Source of the DNA: Gnetum montanum
Lineage: Eukaryota; Streptophyta; Gnetopsida; Gnetales; Gnetaceae
Assembly (NCBI GenBank): GCA_015680685.1
Contig: MNCI01005291.1
Coordinates: forward strand, 467,881 to 531,363
DNA length: 63,483 nt
Reading direction: 5' to 3'
Made by a program: the position numbers and the translations under genes. How positions within the stretch are numbered: the stretch's first letter is position 1; each line of letters opens with the position of its first letter. Positions 58,279-63,483 of this stretch are shown here, in pieces. The notes beneath the pieces are model-generated. The model did no database searches, was not told where the DNA came from, and saw nothing but the letters and a program-made list of their open reading frames with translations.

Positions 58279-59712
58279 CCTGAAATACCATGAAAATTTT
58301 GAGGCCTTGATAGTTCAGTAAAAGAAACTGGTGACTCAGATGAAGGGTTGCAACAAGGCAAGGCATGACAAGTTCCTTTTCAGTCGAAGGTCTGTCCTGC
58401 CACGCTGCGCAGCACAGCACAAGTGAATTCCAGAGGATGGAGCAAAGCGATGGATGCACGGTGGCCAAGCTTCCAACTCTGCAAGTCATCTATTTCAAAA
58501 AATCTTAATTTTTGGCAAATTACACTGTATTACGCTACATAGCGTAACGTCACATTGTGCAGCATAATATCAAAGACAACCCACCGTAGCATCAAGGATG
58601 GCAAGCATACAAGACTTCGATAGCCTGAAAAAAATCTCAAGTCCTAAGCAACAGTTTGCAGTATAACGCATGTCTCAGCAAGTTTTCTTTTCTGGTTAAG
58701 GGGCCCATTACACTGCTTTACATAGCGCAGCGTAGTAAAAATCCCAAAAAGGATAGAAACAGAGGAAACACGGCAAGAACACTTTAACTTTTGCAGTTTT
58801 GTCATTTTAGGCTGAATTACGCTACTATGTGTAATTTAGTGTAATGCAGCATAATTCAAGTAATGACAAGCACATCATACACCACAATATGCTCTCCAAC
58901 GTATTACAACATCAAAAGAAAGTCTGGTGCCAAATCCCGCACAAGGGTAGTTTATGACGCGCTACGCAGCATAGCGTCGTAAGCTTCAACGACAATGCAT
59001 TGAGTCAATGGCATTTTATGAGTGCAGGACACGTGTCACTTAAACCGTGTTTCTCTCCTAATATTAACCTTATAAATGCTCCAGTTGACAGAGATTAAGG
59101 GGTTGGAAAAATTTTTCTTTCAAGACTGGCAAAAGAGCAAAGGAGAATCAGTGATCGTGAGAACATCGAAAGTGATTGATAAGAATTCTTGATCAGAAAC
59201 AATTGGCTACTGGATATTCTCCCATGGATCTAACTTCCTTGCACCCAGATTGGCTAGATCAAGGTAGATTGATCCTCGCTTGTTTCATCTTTGTATAACT
59301 TTCTTGTCACTGGCATATACTTCGTCCAAACTGAAGTCCGCTTGAAAGCATTGTATCAAACATATTGTTTTCATAAATTAAATCTTAGATCTTGTGATTG
59401 TATTATCTATCAAATTTGATCTCTTGCACCCTAGTTAGACAGATTTGGCAGTCTTACCTAAATTGTTTCCATTATCTTCAATTACTTTCGGGGTAACAAC
59501 ATTACATTGCTTCATAAAGAATCTGCATTCCACCATTGAAACTATTATCAACTCTTTTACTAATTAAATAAGTCCTTGTTTGATCGAAAAGACCGTTCAG
59601 GGCACCTCGGATTCATTTTCTCCAGCACGGTCCTCGCATGGATCTGGGGTTAGAAATGTGTACCATGGATTTTCGTCAGTATTTCCAGTGGCCAAATTTT
59701 TCTATCATTACA
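58279..59712 (+). repeat. Element C 5' LTR
   Basis: Right end fixed at ATCATTACA, six bases before the PBS. The left end is proposed at TGAAATACCATG, resembling the TGAAACACCAC start of A and B, but is uncertain. Contains the inverted motif TTACGCTACATAGCGTAA (58530-58547) and relatives near 58400, 58715, 58812 and 58955. Confidence 0.6.
59028..59078 (+). promoter_or_regulatory. Element C LTR promoter (G-box and TATA)
   Basis: GACACGTGTC (59028-59037) followed 34 bp later by TATAAATG (59071-59078). The arrangement matches element A. Confidence 0.6.
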
Positions 59713-59718
59713 GTTTTC

Positions 59719-59737
59719 TGGCACTAGAAGGAGGGCC
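59719..59737 (+). promoter_or_regulatory. Element C primer-binding site
   Basis: TGGCACTAGAAGGAGGGCC, two bases different from element A's site at most, same spacing from the LTR end. Confidence 0.75.
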
Positions 59738-60009
59738 TTCATAGCCGATCCACATTTTACGGGTAGTCTTGTAAGTTGTCTGTACCCATTGTCGATCAAC
59801 GTAAATGTAATACCTCCAAGGTTATTTATGAAATCATGTGGTGCAGATCGGTCGCTTCGACGATTCCTTTGGAATCCTATGAGATAAAAGCCTTGATTAT
59901 TATCTTAGTTCACATCTGTTGGTTTTTATCTTTTATAATCATTATTTCAAAAATGGTTACATAAACCACAGATTTTGACATTGCCAATCTCAAAAACCCT
60001 TGGACTCTG

Positions 60010-62286
60010 CAAGTTACGCTCCCCGTGGTTGAGCAACCAACTAGTCTAGTGCGACCACGCCACTTCCTTAGGCTACAAAACAAGGAGCAAGAGGGACAAG
60101 CTCAGCACAGGAAATACTAAAATTTTCTCTGTGCTAAGCTAGCGGAAAATCTACCTCTCTATCCACAAGAAGTTGAGGAAAAACGAGAATACGAGCTCAT
60201 GTACTGCGACGGGAAAGAACTCGTTCCTACCCCTACAACTTTCATACCCTTGACCGATCAACAAAGGTGGGTCCTAGATCAAATGTTGATGGTAAAGACA
60301 TCGCCAGAAGAACTAGAAACCATGTTCTATGAAGAAGCACTTCACGATGGATAGGATGATCTAGAATCCCACTCTGAGGAAGGCAATCATGCTGATTTCA
60401 CCATGGCCCCTCCCTCAATAGTGTCTCGTATAAATCTATTGTTCATGGTTACTACACCTTTATCTAACATGGATCGAGTCCCACGTTCACCGCATTTACA
60501 TTTTCATTCTCCGACTATCTTCCCAGGTGAGGGTTCATCACAGATCATTCCTCAGCAGGCGTGATTACCTAACTCGCCTCATCGTGTGCCTACGCCTGTG
60601 CCACCACATGTGCATGCAATACCTGTAATGCTAGCTACGCTTCCGGTTCACATGACAGAACCTACCACCACAGCATGGTGGGCTCCCAACATGCCTCTTG
60701 TCGTGCATCCTAGGCAAAACCATCACCATTCCCACCTTCAAGGCCATGCCCCGCAAGTACTAAACCCAATTGCAGGACCACTGCCTGTACCCTTGGCTAT
60801 GCAAGTAGCATACCCAATAGCACAGCCGATGGTGGTTTACCCATCTGCGCTAACCATCGGATTGTGGATGCCGCAAACAACATTGTCGGCAAGGACTATC
60901 CCACCAACCATCGGCCAAGCTGTTACCTCTATGCCGCTACCCAGAGTAGCTCCCCCTTCCATTTCACAAATGACATCATCGTCTACGGGGCTGGTCCAAG
61001 CCTTCCAACTCATTCAAACCCTTACGGAGGAGGTCAAGCACCTTAAGGCTGCTGGTTCTAATGTGGTACAGGTCATGGACTTCTACCAGGATGATCCTAT
61101 TAGTTTGGCTGTCCCAGTCCTATCATTGCCGCCTGGAATGCCCCTTCCTCATTTCACAAAATGCAATGGGGAAGGTGATCCCAATGCTCACCTCGTTACT
61201 TTCAGGTCAGAGTCCTTATTGCTACAGCAATGACCACATACCATCATCCGAGTCTTTGCTATGTCCTTAACGGGTAAAGCTTTGGATTGGTATCGAGCAC
61301 TTCCACGCGCTTCCATTTCAACTTTGGAAGAGCTATTAACCCAGTTTGTGACTCACTTCAAATACAACCTGAAGCCAGAAGTCACACTGGACCAGCTCAT
61401 GGGAGTTAGGCAAGACCTACTTGAGTCAGTCCAAAAGTTCATACAATGGTAGAGCGCCACCTTGAACGAAATCCGCGAACCCATCGCGGATGCCCGTCTA
61501 TTGGCAATCTTCAAGGGAGCAGTCAACGACTTTATCAAGTCTAAGCTGTATTACCTCGTCCCCCGTTCCCTTAGCCAAGCCTTTGCCTAGACTAAGGGCA
61601 TCCAAGACATAGTGAAGGCTAGTAAAGATTTGGCATATGTGGCCTACAGAAACTCCCACAGCAAGGGTAAAGAAAAAGCTAAAGCCACGACTACTATAGT
61701 CATGGCGGTCACTGAAGGGGTCAAGAAGAAAGGCAACAATAACAAGAAAAAAACTGCGGAGCCAGCTGAGCTAGAAACAAGCTCAGGTGGTACCAATCAC
61801 AAAGCTCCTTCTGCCCCTGAAGCACCTCCACAGTCGAGGCCAAAATTTGAGCGTAAGTATCACTCAAATTACGCAACCCTACCTGTGAAGCCTTCAGAAC
61901 TTCTGAAGCAATTATTAGGAACCGACCATATCTGACACAAGGCGGTGTTCAAGGAAGCTCTGAAACACCACAAGCGCCACTGTGAGTTACTCAAGAATCC
62001 CTCCTTAGCTCAACCTAATGAACTGCCTGTGCTTAAGGACTTTAAGCTAGACCAATTCTGCGACTATCATCAATTGTGTGGCCATGATACAAACTACTGC
62101 TGGGCATTAAAGGATGACATCCAATGTCTGATAGATCAAGGGGACTTGATCTTAGATAGCAGTAGCCCGACACGCCCAGAAAACCAGGCCATGCATGTGT
62201 ACCAAAACTTGTTGAACGCAAACAATGCAAACTACACAATCAACGTGGTAGGAACAGAGGGTGATAATCAGGTGCACTCGAGGTAG
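60010..62286 (+). pseudogene. Element C gag
   Basis: One reading frame with isolated stops (for example near 60352, 60562, 61231, 61450, 61588, 61933). Order: N-terminal part (CAKLAENLPLYPQEVEEKREYEL), a long Pro/Met-rich linker (60580-61000), VMDFYQDDPISL and GEGDPNAHLVTF (61070-61200), KALDWYRALP, FKYNLKPEVTLDQLMG, DFIKSKLYYLVPRSLSQAF (61530-61590), a Lys-rich linker, and DQFCDYHQLCGHDTNYCWAL (62050-62108), a Cys-His knuckle-like end. Gag makes the particle. Five of these stops are one transition away from the residue in sister copies. Confidence 0.85.
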
Positions 62287-62770
62287 CCTTTTATGTTGCC
62301 AACGCAACCTCGCTTGACCCAAACGATAGGTCCGTTGGTGCTGATGAGTGGCACTCCAAGGCACCCTTTCATCCTCTGAACTTTGTCCCAGAATGCTTCC
62401 CAATAGCCTGCGATCATTAAAGCCATGGCACAGCCCGCACCTATACCTAAGGCACCCTTAGTTATCAGAGTGCCAAAACTATCAACCGCCCCTCCTACGC
62501 AGGGGCAATCCTCTTACGCTGGGGTTACCCAAACCTCAACCGCTCGCTTCAACATCATTAGCCCCACTTGCTAAGGACAAAGAGATTACATGAAAGTAAT
62601 TATCTCCCCCAAGCCAAAGGAAGCCTAACCCTTGGCCAACTATCACTCCTCCCTGTGAAATTCGCCTCTTAGGGTGAATGGAGGAGGAAAAGGGTGACAG
62701 ACACTCCGATCGTGGGCAACATCTCTTTGATGCCCTGGCATAAGTTAAATAGGCTTTGAAATAGAAAAAT
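62287..62770 (+). other. Element C gag-protease linker
   Basis: Pro-rich, repeated phrases such as VPKLSTAPP-like; stops in all frames. Protease resumes in a different frame from gag (frame 2 versus frame 1), so at least one frameshift lies here. Elements A and B have a comparable linker. Confidence 0.5.
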
Positions 62771-63483
62771 ATGACATTGAGCCTTTATGACTTGCTCATG
62801 ACATCACAAACGCATCATGAAGCTATGGTTCGCATGCTAACATCCATACCTACGGACGAAAGCCTGCTGGTAGACGAAGGAGCAATTCACTCCATCATGC
62901 TTCCTCCTGCTACTAAAAAACCTGATCCCACCCCATTGACCTTTCATGACAAATCCATCAAGGATTACCCTGAGGGTCAAGTGACTACAGCACCCATATT
63001 CATCACTATCCAGGTTGGCTAGCACTGAATCCGGAGAGTACATGTAGATGACAGGGCGGCCACTAATGTCATCCCTTATCCCATAGTGGATAAATTAGGC
63101 TTGATCGATCAAATTAGACCTACAACAACATCATGCCTAAAGTCATTCAACGGGACATGGATGCAGGTCAAAGGGATTGTCCACATCAACTTTGTGGCAG
63201 GGGACTAGTTCCCCACAGACACTACGTTTATTGTGGTTGAAGAGATGCTTGGATTCAATCTAATTCTTGGGAGGTCTTGGTTAGCCCAACTGAGGGCAGT
63301 TTCATCACCCATTCATTAGGAAATCCATTTTCCTTACACAGGGGAAGAAGTGATTATCCGCGGTGACGAAATAATCCCTTAGGTTGTTAATAAGATAGAG
63401 ACCGAACAAGGGTTGGAGATAGAAATGTCTAAGAATCAGTGCCCTATTCTGGTACTCGAGCAAGTTGAAACAGTGGCTGATGA
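62771..63483 (+). pseudogene. Element C aspartic protease, running off the window
   Basis: Lead with LYDLLMTSQTHHEAMVRML, TAG at 63020-63022 and TGA soon after, then VHVDDRAATNVIPYPIVDKL (active loop, here D-D-R), FNGTWMQVKG, and LILGRSWLAQLR. Further stops at about 63207, 63319 and 63380. The Gly-to-Arg change in the active loop and the stops mean it is inactive. Confidence 0.8.

Larger units (their letters stand above)
58279..63483 (+). mobile_element. Element C: gag-pro LTR retrotransposon, cut by the window end
   Basis: LTR, PBS, leader, gag and protease in the order of elements A and B. It is the best preserved copy of the family here: gag stays in one frame for more than 2 kb. Whether a polymerase follows protease cannot be seen, because the window ends 160 bp after the protease domain. 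Confidence 0.8.

Overview
The window looks like gene-poor nuclear DNA of a seed plant with a large, repeat-rich genome; a gymnosperm (conifer-like) origin is my best inference, not a demonstrated fact. The reasons are one small spliced plant gene with introns up to 1.75 kb, followed by about 58 kb of nested, decayed LTR retrotransposons. No bacterial operons, rRNA, tRNA or CRISPR arrays are visible. Assembly gaps lie at 7128 (one N), 15184-15227 and 45020-45153.

Left end (1-6.65 kb): one apparently intact host gene, a Yippee-family zinc-binding protein of 131 residues encoded by five coding exons between 1547 and 5608 on the + strand. A TATA box lies near 643 and a 5' UTR intron probably ends at 1450. 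A tRNA-derived SINE-like repeat sits in its intron 2, and a relative lies downstream at about 6.49 kb.

6.65-22.9 kb: element B (minus strand, LTR retrotransposon with gag and protease) is split by a nested insertion of element A (plus strand, 8806-19410). Both have LTRs beginning TGAAACA, an R-G-rich primer-binding site (PBS) and a polypurine tract, and gag-protease reading frames. Neither has reverse transcriptase, RNase H or integrase. They look like a non-autonomous gag-pro family. Element C (58.28 kb to the right edge) is a relative, and 47.44-49.45 kb holds a further gag copy (element D). Their LTRs carry arrays of short inverted motifs built on ACGCT/AGCGT.

22.9-41.9 kb: AT-rich DNA containing element G (25158-38104, minus strand, target-site duplication CTAAT). 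Inside it is the Ty1/copia-like element F (27996-33837, minus strand, target-site duplication CCTTT). Both are decayed.

41.9-47.4 kb: element E, a short LTR element in which a jacalin-like lectin gene lies inside the LTR itself, so it is present in both LTRs. The internal region carries only a gag-like frame. The 5' LTR lectin has one premature stop. The 3' LTR lectin is truncated where element D sequence begins.

47.4-58.3 kb: element D gag, a motif array shared with element A, a 40-bp-arm inverted repeat, a multi-exon antisense pseudogene of unknown family, and a 2.4 kb block of decayed tandem repeats. 58.3-63.5 kb: element C with LTR promoter, PBS, gag and protease, running off the window.

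Most stop codons in the gag-pro frames can be explained by C-to-T or G-to-A changes (Trp, Gln and Arg codons), as expected for methylated, silenced DNA.
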